Positions 26,862-35,737 of a stretch of 64,000 bases of DNA are shown one piece after another. The notes under the pieces are model-generated. The model was not told the DNA's origin. It saw only the letters and a list, made by a program, of their open reading frames with translations, and did no database searches. The position numbers and the translations under genes were made by a program. The DNA is from Yoonia sp. (GTDB lineage Bacteria > Pseudomonadota > Alphaproteobacteria > Rhodobacterales > Rhodobacteraceae), in NCBI RefSeq assembly GCF_014859355.1, contig NZ_JACUUJ010000006.1:1-64000 (forward strand). Reading direction: 5' to 3'. Within the stretch, counting starts at the first letter, position 1; the number at the start of each line of letters is the position of its first letter.

Positions 26862-27695
26862 ACAGAAAACCGACAGGGTCAATGTTGCTTCCCATGTGCC
26901 TTTGCCCACCTGAATCAGCTTTCCGTCAGCGATTTCATCACTTACGGCGCTTTCCGGCAACCATGCCACACCGCTGCCGGATAACACCCGCCTTTTGATC
27001 GCCTCTGTCAGCGCATCCATATACCGCAGTTTCAGCGGCGGTTTTCGCGTGCCGATGGTCTGATCGACGACGGTGCCCAGAAAGCTGCTGGGATCATATC
27101 CCAGATAGGGAATTTCCCTGGCATCGGTGCCATCCAGATACCATTCCCCCGCAGTCGCGGCAGTCGTTTCAGCGACGGGAATGAACGGATCGGTGCCGAT
27201 ATCCTTGCGCGCGAACACGTTGCCATCAAAGTTGGGCGCCACGTCCTTGTAGTTGTAATACAGCAGAAAGTCGCAGTTCGCCTCCAGCAGCAGTTGACAG
27301 CAGGTGCTCAGGTTGTCGGAATAGACCCGCACGCGCAGGTCAGGAAATTTCTGCTCCAGATCGGCAATGCGACGCGAAAGATAGTTGACCGAGATCGTAT
27401 GCAACACAGCGAATCGCTGAAATGCAGTGCTGCCGCGTTCCTCGGCGCGAATGCTTTGGCGGATGTCGGTCAGGTTTGCGATGGTTGCGCGCGCAACCGG
27501 CAAAAACTGCTGTCCCGCATCAGAAAGCTGAACCGGATAGGTCGACCGCTTGATCAGCGGCACGCCCAGCCAGATTTCAAGCGACTTGATCCGTCGGCTA
27601 AAGGCCGGTTGCGTGATATTTCGTTCTTCGGCCGCCCGCGTAAAGTTCAAAGTGCGGCCTAAACAGGCAAAGTCCTGTAACCAATTCAGATCCAT
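26811..27695 (-). CDS. LysR family transcriptional regulator (divergent from TRAP operon)
   Basis: A second LysR regulator of about 294 residues (MDLNWLQDFACLGRTLNFTRAAEERNITQPAFSRRIKSLEIWLGVPLIKRS). The typical order is HTH, linker helix, then the periplasmic-binding-like effector domain. It converges on the other LysR gene with a 51-nt coding overlap and is divergent from the TRAP genes, which makes it their probable regulator. The ATG at 27710 would add five residues. It is only distantly similar to the first LysR and so not a recent duplication. Confidence 0.9.
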   Translation of the reverse strand: MDLNWLQDFACLGRTLNFTRAAEERNITQPAFSRRIKSLEIWLGVPLIKRSTYPVQLSDAGQQFLPVARATIANLTDIRQSIRAEERGSTAFQRFAVLHTISVNYLSRRIADLEQKFPDLRVRVYSDNLSTCCQLLLEANCDFLLYYNYKDVAPNFDGNVFARKDIGTDPFIPVAETTAATAGEWYLDGTDAREIPYLGYDPSSFLGTVVDQTIGTRKPPLKLRYMDALTEAIKRRVLSGSGVAWLPESAVSDEIADGKLIQVGKGTWEATLTLSVFCSLDRLDATGRKVWDAL

Positions 27696-27717
27696 TGGGA
27701 AATGATACAAGCCTAAG

Positions 27718-27746
27718 TCATTGCTGTATAGTAACTATGCAATATC
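27718..27746. promoter_or_regulatory. Palindromic site between LysR and dctP
   Basis: ATTGC - TGT - ATAGT - A - ACTAT - GCAAT contains an inner 11-nt palindrome ATAGTAACTAT with flanking ATTGC/GCAAT half-sites. It is a candidate LysR binding site near the LysR promoter. TATGCAAT also occurs in the operator at 25871, which suggests related regulators. Confidence 0.5.
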
Positions 27747-27939
27747 AGTATGATTTAATTCCATGTTTGAATTGGCCTCATGTAAACTTCCCTCAATACC
27801 CTTGGATTCAGGTTGAGGCGGCAAAGAAACCATCGCAAGGTCGAAGTTCACCATATTCAACCGCCCAAAATCGCCAAGAGGCGCCAGTTTCGGAGTTTTT
27901 GTTCTGTCTAGGCGCTCAATGACAACATGGAGACGAAAA

Positions 27940-28932
27940 ATGAAGACGATCCTAAAAACAACCTGCGCTCTGACGGCCTTGGGTTTGGCCGTGACCTCGG
28001 GTGCGGCAAGCGCCCAGACAACATTGCGCCTGTCCACCTATGTGAACGAATCCGACATCCGCTATCAGGGCTTTGAATATTTTGCGGAACGAGTCGCCGA
28101 AAAAACAAACGGCAGCGTCAAGGTGGAAATCTTCCCGTCAAGCACGCTGCACGGCTGGTCCGAAGGCGTGGATTCGGTGCAGGGCGGCGTCTCTGACATC
28201 AGCTGGATCAACGCAGACAACCGCCTGCCCTGCTATGCGGTGACATCGCTTTACCCCGCCGAGGTAAACCTTGAAAATCAGGTAGCCATGGATGCAGCCT
28301 ATGCCGAACTGATCCGCGAAGAGGCGGCGAATGTGAACCTCGTGCCTTTGATCAACTCAAACTATTCCTACGATCAGGAATGGTGGTTCGAAGAACCGAT
28401 TGATGACATCGGAAACCTCAATGGCAAACTTGTCCGGTCTATCGGGCCGCTGGTCAGCACGATGATCGAAACTTGGGGCGGTGAACCGGTATTCGTCGCC
28501 CCCAAGGAAGTGTTCCAATCCGCCGAACGTGGCGTGGTTGACGGCATCAACATGGGTGTGGCGACCTATAGTTCGTGGAAGCTGTGGACAGTCATGCCCT
28601 ATATGGTCAACGCCAACCTGTTCTACGGCAACATCCAATACATGATGAACAAGAACAAGTTCGATTCCCTGACGGCAGACGAACAGGCCGCGCTGACAGC
28701 CGCCGCAACAGAAACCGAAACATGGTTGCAGCCGCGTTACGAAGGCTGGGTTGACCAGCAGGTGGGCAATGCCGTCATGCAGGGCGGCGGTTCGGCTGTG
28801 TCGATCGCGAAGAATCAGCGCGCCAGCCTGATTGCCAGCGTCAAGGACAAATGGGATCCCACTGTCGATGCGGCCTGCGGTGCCGATCTTGCAGGCGACA
28901 TTCGGGCCCTGCTGGCCAGTAACGCGCCATAA
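27940..28932 (+). CDS. TRAP transporter substrate-binding protein (DctP family)
   Basis: A periplasmic solute receptor of about 330 residues with the signal peptide MKTILKTTCALTALGLAVTSGAASAQ. The mature protein begins TTLRLSTYVNESDIRYQGFEYFAERVAEKTNGSVKVEIFPSSTLHG, and the carboxylate-contact region GKLVRSIGPLVSTMIETWGGEPVFVAPKEVFQSAERGVVDG, with its conserved Arg, is present, so the ligand is probably an organic acid or amino-acid-like anion. The start at 27940 has GGAGACG upstream. It is the first gene of the dctP-dctQ-dctM-hydrolase operon. Which substrate is bound is unknown. Confidence 0.93.
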   Translation: MKTILKTTCALTALGLAVTSGAASAQTTLRLSTYVNESDIRYQGFEYFAERVAEKTNGSVKVEIFPSSTLHGWSEGVDSVQGGVSDISWINADNRLPCYAVTSLYPAEVNLENQVAMDAAYAELIREEAANVNLVPLINSNYSYDQEWWFEEPIDDIGNLNGKLVRSIGPLVSTMIETWGGEPVFVAPKEVFQSAERGVVDGINMGVATYSSWKLWTVMPYMVNANLFYGNIQYMMNKNKFDSLTADEQAALTAAATETETWLQPRYEGWVDQQVGNAVMQGGGSAVSIAKNQRASLIASVKDKWDPTVDAACGADLAGDIRALLASNAP

Positions 28933-29013
28933 TCTTGGCGTGACCATGGTGCGGCGGTCGGCATGCGATGTGCGGACCGCCTGCCTTTTGACATGACAGA
29001 ACAGGGCTTTGGC

Positions 29014-29511
29014 ATGGACCAGAAACTTGACCGATTGATCGGTGCCTTCGAACGTATCGTCGTTTGGGTCGCCGGGGTAGGCGGCGTTATCGTCCTGATC
29101 CAGATGGTCTGGATCACCTATGGTGTCTTTATGCGCTACGGGATCGGAAAACCCGACCGGATGGTGACCGAGGCGACCGCCCTTTTGCTGTTTCCGGTGG
29201 CTTTTGCCGGTCTCGCCTATGCGATGCGCGAAGACGCCTATCCCAAGGTCACGATGCTGACCGACAGGTTCGGGCCCGCCGCCCGAAAGGTTTTCGATGT
29301 GATCAACCATGTGTTGATGCTGGGGGTCGGGCTCTTTCTTTCCTACGCCGGAATCAGTGCCACAATCCGGGCTTTCAACTCCGGCGTTGCCTCGGAAATC
29401 CTGCATTGGCCGCGCTATTTTTTTTGGGCACCGGGCGCCTGCGCACTGAGCCTGTTTTCCCTTTATGCCGCGCTGCGGCTCGTTCGGTTGGTCCGAACAC
29501 CGGCCATCTAA
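29014..29511 (+). CDS. TRAP transporter small permease (DctQ family)
   Basis: A four-helix inner-membrane subunit of the TRAP transporter, about 165 residues. Helices lie at VVWVAGVGGVIVLIQMVWITYGVFMRYG, ATALLLFPVAFAGLAYAMRE, VFDVINHVLMLGVGLFLSYAGI and FFWAPGACALSLFSLYAALRL. The MRYG-to-PDRMVTEA stretch after helix 1 is typical of DctQ. The start is uncertain: ATG 29014 has CAGGG 8 nt upstream, while ATG 28993 (MTEQGFG) is also possible. It stands between dctP and dctM and works with them in sodium-driven uptake. Confidence 0.9.
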   Translation: MDQKLDRLIGAFERIVVWVAGVGGVIVLIQMVWITYGVFMRYGIGKPDRMVTEATALLLFPVAFAGLAYAMREDAYPKVTMLTDRFGPAARKVFDVINHVLMLGVGLFLSYAGISATIRAFNSGVASEILHWPRYFFWAPGACALSLFSLYAALRLVRLVRTPAI

Positions 29512-29521
29512 GGAGACCGCC

Positions 29522-30823
29522 ATGGAATGGTATACTGTTGGTTTGGGTCTGCTTGGACTCTTGATGCTGTTTATCGTGATCGGGCTGCCGATCCCCTTTG
29601 CGCTTGCGGCCGCCTCGCTGCCGTTTTTGTGGGACATCCAAGGTTGGAACACCTCGATCGTCTCGACCGAGCTGAAGCTTTGGGGCGTGTGGATTGACTA
29701 TATCCTGCTTGCTGTTCCCTTGTTCGTTTTCCTGGGTGAGTTGATAGGCAAGTCGAATATCGGCCCGAATCTCTTTCAATTCCTGCACCAGGGCGTGCGG
29801 ATCAAGGGATCGGCGGCATATGGGTCGATCGGGGCCAGCGCGGGCTTTGGGGCCGTTTGCGGGTCGTCGATGGTCGGGGCGCTGACAATCGGTGGCGTCG
29901 CCCTGCCGGAAATGCTGCGGCTTGGCTATGGCAAACGCCTGTCCAGCGGGGTGCTTGCTGCGGGGGGAACGCTGTCTGTCCTGATCCCGCCCAGTCTGAT
30001 CCTGCTGTTTTACGGGATCGTGACCGACCAGAGCATCGGTGATCTGTTCATTGCGGGGGTGATCCCGGGGATTTTTCTGGTCACAAGCTTTGTCGTCGTC
30101 GTGCTGGTCTGGGGTATCCTGAAACCCGAAGATATCCCAAGCCGGGAAGAAGCAACCAAAATGCCCCTGCTGATGATCTTGAATACCGTCGGGCCGGTCC
30201 TTCTGATCGGTCTGGTGATTACCGTTGCCATCTACGCCGGGATCGCCACCCCGACAGAGGCAGCCGCCGTCGCGGCCTTGTTGACTGTCGTGCTGGCGTT
30301 TGGGGTCGGCGGCCTGACATGGCAGGGGTTTAAAGCGGCACTTTATTCCACCATGCGCACCATGGGTTATCTTGGGTTGCTATTGTCAGCCGGGGTTCTT
30401 TTCGGTTTCGTGCTGACCTATTATCGGGTGCCGCAGCAATTCACCGCATTATTCCTGTCGTTCGACTTGTCCCCGACAACGGTGCTGATGATCGTGCTGG
30501 TGTTCTACATCATCCTTGGCATGTTCCTTGAACCCGTTTCGATGACCTTCATTACCTTGCCGACGATCTATCCGCTGATGGATGCCGCGGGGTTCGATCT
30601 GATCTGGTTCGGGGTCGTCTATACAATCACCATGGAAATCGCGGTGCTGACCCCACCGGTCGGGCTGAACCTTTATGTCATTCAGGCGATCAGTCGCGAT
30701 CAGGTCACCATTGGCGACGTGATCATGGGGTGCCTGCCGTTCATCGCGATGATGGTGCTGCTGATCGCAGTGCTGATTGCCATGCCGGATCTGGCGCTCT
30801 GGCTACCGGAGCAGATGCGGTGA
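29522..30823 (+). CDS. TRAP transporter large permease (DctM family)
   Basis: The transport-catalysing membrane subunit, about 433 residues with some twelve hydrophobic segments. The start at 29522 has a strong AGGAG site 7 nt upstream. Family signatures include the AGFGAVCGSSMVGALTIGGVALPEMLRLGYGKRLSSGVLAAGGTLSVLIPPSLILLFYGIVTDQSIGDLFIAGVIPG block and ATPTEAAAVAALLTVVLAF, followed by the C-terminal EIAVLTPPVGLNLYVIQAI. Its stop overlaps the start of the hydrolase gene as TGATG, pointing to translational coupling of transport and hydrolysis. Confidence 0.94.
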   Translation: MEWYTVGLGLLGLLMLFIVIGLPIPFALAAASLPFLWDIQGWNTSIVSTELKLWGVWIDYILLAVPLFVFLGELIGKSNIGPNLFQFLHQGVRIKGSAAYGSIGASAGFGAVCGSSMVGALTIGGVALPEMLRLGYGKRLSSGVLAAGGTLSVLIPPSLILLFYGIVTDQSIGDLFIAGVIPGIFLVTSFVVVVLVWGILKPEDIPSREEATKMPLLMILNTVGPVLLIGLVITVAIYAGIATPTEAAAVAALLTVVLAFGVGGLTWQGFKAALYSTMRTMGYLGLLLSAGVLFGFVLTYYRVPQQFTALFLSFDLSPTTVLMIVLVFYIILGMFLEPVSMTFITLPTIYPLMDAAGFDLIWFGVVYTITMEIAVLTPPVGLNLYVIQAISRDQVTIGDVIMGCLPFIAMMVLLIAVLIAMPDLALWLPEQMR

Positions 30824-31587
30824 TGTCTGCGACCTTGTTACCGCATCAACGCGCCGGGGCGGGTGTGCCGCTGGTGCTGGTTCATGGATATCTTGGCGGA
30901 TCACAGCAGTGGGCGCAGGAAATCGCCCATTTCAGCACCCGTTTCGACGTGATCGCGCCAGCGCTTCCAGGTTTTGCCGATGCAGCGGAATTGCATGCCA
31001 AAAACCGGATCAGTGACATGGCTGACGCTATCATCACATTGCTGGATGACCTCAAGCTGACCCGGTTTATCCTGATGGGTCATTCGATGGGCGGCATGGT
31101 CGCGCAGGAAATCGCCGCCAAGGTCGGGGACCGCGTGCTAGGTTTGATCCTTTATGGAACGGGCCCAATCGGATTGTTGCCCGACCGATTCGAACCCATC
31201 GAAGTTTCGCGACAGAGGCTCATCGCCGATGGCGTGGAAAAGACATCCCGGCGCATCGCTGCGACCTGGTTTCGCGATGGAGAAGCGGCAACCGGATATG
31301 AACTGGTGGCTAAAATCGGATCTTCAACCAGCCGTGAAGCCGCCCTTGCAGGTCTTGATGCCATGGCGCATTGGGATGGCCGCAGTGCGCTGCCGTTCCT
31401 CACGATGCCGACTCTCATCTTGTGGGGGGAATTGGATCGCACCTATCACTGGAGCCAGATCGAACTTCTTTGGCGGATGCTGCCCAATGCGCAGTTGGCC
31501 GTCATTCCGGGGGCGGCCCACGCAACCAATCTGGAAAAGCCACACCTTTTCAACACGGTTCTCGAAGACTTTCTGAAAAACTTTTGA
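30823..31587 (+). CDS. Alpha/beta-fold hydrolase
   Basis: A 254-residue hydrolase with the oxyanion-hole HGYLGGS, nucleophile elbow GHSMGG (Ser about residue 88), an acid in LWGELD and the catalytic His in PGAAHATNLEKP. The likely substrates are esters or lactones related to the TRAP ligand, but this is inference from the operon. The start at ATG 30823 overlaps the dctM stop by TGATG, and the ORF-track start (30730) lies inside dctM. It resembles 3-oxoadipate enol-lactonase-type proteins in organisation, without proof of that activity. Confidence 0.9.
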   Translation: MSATLLPHQRAGAGVPLVLVHGYLGGSQQWAQEIAHFSTRFDVIAPALPGFADAAELHAKNRISDMADAIITLLDDLKLTRFILMGHSMGGMVAQEIAAKVGDRVLGLILYGTGPIGLLPDRFEPIEVSRQRLIADGVEKTSRRIAATWFRDGEAATGYELVAKIGSSTSREAALAGLDAMAHWDGRSALPFLTMPTLILWGELDRTYHWSQIELLWRMLPNAQLAVIPGAAHATNLEKPHLFNTVLEDFLKNF

Positions 31588-31953
31588 AGTTACAAATCTT
31601 GCAAGTCCAGCACGCATATTTGCATGGAACGCAGGCCTGACCCTCGGTCTCGACCTGAACGGGACAGACTTGCCGGGGCCAATCAGTCAGAACAGAGGCA
31701 TCGGACAAGGCATGATCCAACAAGAAATCATCAAATCGACAACCGAACCACCTTTTTAGGCCGCTGAAGATACAGGTTGATCGACCATCCATCGCGTTGG
31801 GCGCAAAACCTGGTGACGCCGGATCAGGCACCTCTTACGACGTATCAAACATCCCGGGGCGACTGCGGATCAGGTCACGCGAAAAGCCTTCACCGCGCCT
31901 GCGCACTAAATGCAACCGAAATCTCAACTGCAACGGCGATGTTTGGCGACGCG
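31588..31953. other. Intergenic region without recognisable genes
   Basis: 366 nt between the hydrolase and glycosyltransferase stops, which converge. Short ORFs on both strands have no ribosome sites, and their translations look random (rich in Cys and Trp). I saw no strong hairpin or repeat. It could be decayed coding sequence, but no family is recognisable. Confidence 0.5.
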
Positions 31954-33111
31954 CTAAAAGTTTCGCAAGAAGTCAGCTGCGTTCCAAATTTGTTTATGCG
32001 CTGCATCGCGGGCTTTTGGTGTCTGCGCCTGATAATCCTGAAAATTGTGCAGCACCTCCATGATCTTTGGGGCAAAGTCCGATGTCGTCACCGCGGCCGC
32101 AGCGTTGCCAAATCCTAAAAAGCTGCTCATCCTGATACCCTGCGTGTGAACGATCGGCTTTCCGGCAAGCACGCCATCAATGATAATCCCCGATCCCCGC
32201 GCCGCATAAGCGTTCAGGTCATATGGCACCAAAAGAAGATCAACCGCGTGCAACGCTGCGATAAACTGTTCAGGGGGCAGGGTTTTATCCAGCAAGATTA
32301 TATTGATCCGCCGGTTGGCGCGCGAAAGAGACCACCCGCTCTTGCGCATTTCCCATTCGTAACGCAAACGTTTACGACCAGATCGCCCCCCTCGATGCTG
32401 CGCGACAAACTCAACCGTCACTGCCGGGTCACAATCGCGCAGTAAAACCTTAAGGTCCTGCAAAATAGCCGGAATTTTTTCCGCGCCTTTTTCCAGACGA
32501 TAGCCGCCAAGATATCCAATTCTGAAATGGTTCGTCTTGCGCGGCACAGCGGCTTCTTGCGGCGGGCTTTCCGGGTTGATGGAACAGGGTAACAAAAGCG
32601 TATTCAACGCCTTTAACCCGAAACGCGCGTTCAGCAGCTTCGCCAGCGATCCGGTTTCCGTGACAATTGTAATCGCGCCGCTTTGCACATGACGGTCAAG
32701 GTCCGCGCGTTCGGCGTCCGTAAGAGCATCAATCGTTTGAAATATCAAAATACGCAGCGCAAACCGCGCTGTGCCGGGGTGTCTGTCAAGAAATCGCACA
32801 CATAAACCAATGTCATTGTGCTGAACTGTCGGAAAGAGAATGGAAACTGGGACAGACGGCACACCAATGACCGTCTCTAATGCCGCAAGATCGTTTTCAA
32901 ATGCTTGCGACGGATGTTTTCGATAATCGCGGCCGGTTGACAGCACACAGTGAACGTTCGGATTCTCCACCAAAGCCGGGTTGTCACTGCGCATCGTGAT
33001 GATGCGCTTTGGACGGCCGCCCGCCAATTGGTCAATTGCGCCAATGACAGTATGATGGTGCCCAACGGCCTCATCAATATGTCGCTCAACAATCGTCAGC
33101 ACATCCGCCAT
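31954..33111 (-). CDS. Putative glycosyltransferase (GT-B fold, GT4-like)
   Basis: A protein of about 385 residues from MADVLTIVERHIDEAVGHHH. The C-terminal half has GT-B features: HFRIGYLGGYRLEKGAEKIPAILQDL, then LPPEQFIAALHAVDLLLVPYDLNAYAARGSGIIIDGVLAGKPIVHTQG, where an acidic or small residue near ARGSG and the VLAGKPIV segment match donor-binding regions of GT4-like enzymes. There is no signal peptide. The acceptor and sugar are unknown; it stands alone with no other polysaccharide gene beside it and lies next to tRNA-Lys, transcribed in the same direction. The ORF-track start at 33258 adds 49 residues of non-coding character. Confidence 0.75.
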   Translation of the reverse strand: MADVLTIVERHIDEAVGHHHTVIGAIDQLAGGRPKRIITMRSDNPALVENPNVHCVLSTGRDYRKHPSQAFENDLAALETVIGVPSVPVSILFPTVQHNDIGLCVRFLDRHPGTARFALRILIFQTIDALTDAERADLDRHVQSGAITIVTETGSLAKLLNARFGLKALNTLLLPCSINPESPPQEAAVPRKTNHFRIGYLGGYRLEKGAEKIPAILQDLKVLLRDCDPAVTVEFVAQHRGGRSGRKRLRYEWEMRKSGWSLSRANRRINIILLDKTLPPEQFIAALHAVDLLLVPYDLNAYAARGSGIIIDGVLAGKPIVHTQGIRMSSFLGFGNAAAAVTTSDFAPKIMEVLHNFQDYQAQTPKARDAAHKQIWNAADFLRNF

Positions 33112-33282
33112 CTTACGAAATCGTCCTTTGCACGCCGTCGTCAATGTTTTTGCCTGAGCCACAGTTACAGACACCCACCTTACCAAGACAAGAGCGTAAC
33201 AAGTCAGATAAGCGCCTTGCTTGCCCTGCAACGAACGCATCATCGCTGCGCGCAGCAAAACTAACCTGAATAAGTGAGGAAG

Positions 33283-33358
33283 TGGTGAGCCGTGCTGGGT
33301 TCGAACCAGCGACCTACTGATTAAAAGTCAGTTGCTCTACCAACTGAGCTAACGGCCC
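33283..33358 (-). tRNA. tRNA-Lys (TTT)
   Basis: A 76-nt tRNA on the minus strand: GGGCCGT acceptor, TAGCTCAGTTGGTAGAGC D-arm, anticodon loop CTTTTAA (anticodon TTT), T-arm GCTGGTTCGAACCCAGC, ACGGCTC acceptor return and an encoded ACCA end. One G-T pair is present in the acceptor stem. Confidence 0.96.
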
Positions 33359-33369
33359 ACATGACGGGC

Positions 33370-33398
33370 TACTTAGAAAGACCAGAGCGGGCGGTCAA
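33370..33398 (-). promoter_or_regulatory. Probable promoter of tRNA-Lys
   Basis: On the minus strand TTGACC, a 17-nt spacer and TAAGTA precede tRNA-Lys, with the -10 ending 11 nt before it. It lies inside the upstream extension of the dapF ORF, which supports the later dapF start. Confidence 0.6.
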
Positions 33399-33453
33399 CC
33401 CCCAAATGATGTCGCGACTGGATAAGTCGTATGCCATTGTCTATATCGCCGCT

Positions 33454-34269
33454 ATGACCACACGCGAATTGACATATTTACCTTTCATGAAGATGCATGG
33501 GTTGGGCAACGACTTTGTCGTGATTGACGAACGGGGCATGGCGCCGCGCGTCGATGCCAGCCTTGCCGTCGCCATGGCCGACCGGCACAGAGGCGTGGGA
33601 TTTGACCAGCTTGCCGTGCTGTCAGACAGCGCCGATTCGGATGTCTATCTGACGTTCTGGAACAGCGACGGGTCATTGTCAGCGGCCTGTGGAAATGCCA
33701 CGCGCTGCATCGCCCGGTATCTGATGGACCAGACCGGCCAGACAGACCTGGCCATTACAACAGATCGCGGCAGGCTATTTGCACGAGACGCTGGCGATGG
33801 GCTAACGGCGGTCAACATGGGGCAGCCGCAACTGGATTGGCAGGACATCCCCCTCGCGCAGCATGTTGACACATTGCATTTGCCTATCGCCGGTGACCCC
33901 GTCGCCACGGGCATGGGCAACCCGCACTGCACGTTTTTTGTCGATGATGCGGATGCCGTCAATCTGGCCACGCGTGGTGCGGCAACGGAACATCACCCCC
34001 TGTTTCCACAACGCACCAACGTGCAATTCGCCAGCCTGACCGGCCCTGACCGTTTGCGCATGCGCGTCTGGGAACGCGGGGCCGGGGTTACGCTGGCCTC
34101 TGGGTCGTCTTCCTGTGCCACGGCTGTTGCCGCCGCACGACGCGGGCTGACGCGGCGTAACGTGCGCATTGATCTGGATGGTGGCACGCTACACATCGCA
34201 TGGCGCGATGATGGTGTGTGGATGACAGGACCGACGGCACATGTGTTTGACGGGCGATGGTGGATGTGA
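33454..34269 (+). CDS. dapF: Diaminopimelate epimerase
   Basis: A PLP-independent epimerase converting LL- to meso-diaminopimelate for lysine and peptidoglycan. The product has about 271 residues. The two active-site cysteines lie in [23 protein letters not shown] (about residue 80) and [21 protein letters not shown] (about 222), with the N-terminal [15 protein letters not shown] motif and [11 protein letters not shown]. The start at 33454 ([21 protein letters not shown]) agrees with the family; the ORF-track start at 33361 is inside the tRNA promoter region. It overlaps mtaB by TGATG. Confidence 0.95.
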   Translation: MTTRELTYLPFMKMHGLGNDFVVIDERGMAPRVDASLAVAMADRHRGVGFDQLAVLSDSADSDVYLTFWNSDGSLSAACGNATRCIARYLMDQTGQTDLAITTDRGRLFARDAGDGLTAVNMGQPQLDWQDIPLAQHVDTLHLPIAGDPVATGMGNPHCTFFVDDADAVNLATRGAATEHHPLFPQRTNVQFASLTGPDRLRMRVWERGAGVTLASGSSSCATAVAAARRGLTRRNVRIDLDGGTLHIAWRDDGVWMTGPTAHVFDGRWWM

Positions 34270-35528
34270 TGGATCGCAAGGCCCCCATCTTTTCCAACCA
34301 CGGCTGCCGCTTGAACGCCTATGAAACAGAGGCGATGAAGGAACTGGCCCATGCGCACGGGGTGGATAACGCCGTAATCGTGAACACCTGCGCCGTCACA
34401 GCCGAGGCCGTGCGCAAGGCCCGCCAGGATATCCGCAAGCTGCGGCGCGACAACCCAAATGCCAGGCTGATCGTCACCGGCTGTGCGGCGCAGACCGAAC
34501 CCGACACTTTTGCCAATATGCCCGAGGTCGATGTGGTGCTGGGCAACACCGAGAAAATGAACCCGGCCACATGGGCGGGCATGACCCCCGACCTGATCGG
34601 ACAAACCGAACCGGTGCAGGTCGATGACATCATGTCGGTGACCGAAACCGCCGGTCACCTGATCGACGGGTTCGGCACCCGCAGCCGCGCCTATGTGCAG
34701 GTGCAAAACGGGTGCGACCATCGTTGCACGTTCTGCATCATTCCCTTTGGTCGGGGCAATTCACGGTCTGTCCCGGCGGGCGTTGTCGTGGACCAGATCA
34801 AGCGGCTGGTCGATACCGGCTATAACGAGGTCGTGCTGACCGGCGTTGACCTGACAAGCTGGGGCGCAGACCTGCCTTCTGCCCCGAAACTGGGCGATCT
34901 GGTGATGCGCATCCTGCGGCTGGTGCCAGACCTGCCGCGCCTGCGGATCAGTTCAATCGACAGTATCGAGGTCGATGACAACCTGATGGCAGCCATCGCC
35001 ACCGAACCACGCCTGATGCCGCATCTGCACCTGTCGCTGCAACATGGCGATGACATGATCCTGAAACGAATGAAGCGGCGACACCTGCGCGACGATGCGA
35101 TCCAGTTCACGGAAACGGCCAGCAAACTGCGGCCCGACATGACCTATGGCGCGGATATTATTGCTGGCTTTCCAACGGAAACCGATGCGATGTTTGAAAA
35201 CGCGCTGGCGCTTGTGGCCGATTGCAACCTGACATGGCTACATGTGTTTCCCTATTCCCCCCGCCCCGGCACACCAGCCGCGCGGATGCCGCAAGTGAAC
35301 GGCAAGCTGATCAAATCCCGCGCGGCAAAGTTACGCGCAGCAGGCGATACACAGGTCGCCCGCCACCTGTCGGCACAACTGGGCAAAATCCACAACATCC
35401 TGATGGAAAGCCCGCGCATGGGCCGCACCGAACAATTCACCGAAGTCACATTCACCAGTGACCAACCCGAAAGCCGGATCGTGCGCGCCCGGATCACTGG
35501 GCAATCAGGCCAAACCCTGACCGCATAA
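34269..35528 (+). CDS. mtaB: tRNA (t6A37) methylthiotransferase MtaB
   Basis: A radical-SAM methylthiotransferase that turns t6A37 into ms2t6A in ANN-decoding tRNAs. The product has about 419 residues. The N-terminal UPF0004 domain has its three cluster cysteines in SNHGCRLNAYE, VNTCAVT and VTGCAAQ; the radical-SAM motif CDHRCTFCIIPFGRG is near residue 150; a TRAM-like C-terminus (FTEVTFTSDQPESRIVRARITGQ) follows. The lack of an RNA-modification MiaB-type leader and the GCRLN start fit MtaB rather than MiaB. It is translationally coupled to dapF through TGATG. Confidence 0.93.
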   Translation: MDRKAPIFSNHGCRLNAYETEAMKELAHAHGVDNAVIVNTCAVTAEAVRKARQDIRKLRRDNPNARLIVTGCAAQTEPDTFANMPEVDVVLGNTEKMNPATWAGMTPDLIGQTEPVQVDDIMSVTETAGHLIDGFGTRSRAYVQVQNGCDHRCTFCIIPFGRGNSRSVPAGVVVDQIKRLVDTGYNEVVLTGVDLTSWGADLPSAPKLGDLVMRILRLVPDLPRLRISSIDSIEVDDNLMAAIATEPRLMPHLHLSLQHGDDMILKRMKRRHLRDDAIQFTETASKLRPDMTYGADIIAGFPTETDAMFENALALVADCNLTWLHVFPYSPRPGTPAARMPQVNGKLIKSRAAKLRAAGDTQVARHLSAQLGKIHNILMESPRMGRTEQFTEVTFTSDQPESRIVRARITGQSGQTLTA

Positions 35529-35543
35529 CGCGTCTTCCGCGCC

Positions 35544-35568
35544 TAAATATCACCGCCGGAGGCGGCAC
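35544..35568. repeat. Short dispersed intergenic repeat copy
   Basis: AAATATCACCGCCGGAGGCGG, 16 nt after the mtaB stop, resembles the copy at 4897 (AATATCCCCGCCGGAGGCAGG). CCGCCGGAGGCGG can form a small imperfect hairpin. Confidence 0.45.
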
Positions 35569-35737
35569 TTGATCTTGGCTCGGTCAACATCGCCTGACGG
35601 CAGGAGCATTGACACAAATCAATGTTCATTATCGCCCTTCGGATCAGAATACCATTTATCATGCTGGGACGCATCACCTGAAGGTCAGGGCCGACGGAGT
35701 GCCGGGGTGATTAACCGCTTCTCAAATGGAGAACCCG

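Noticed and set aside
28357-29652. 431-codon minus-strand ORF across dctP/dctQ
   Set aside because: Antisense to clear TRAP genes, low-complexity basic translation and no ribosome site.
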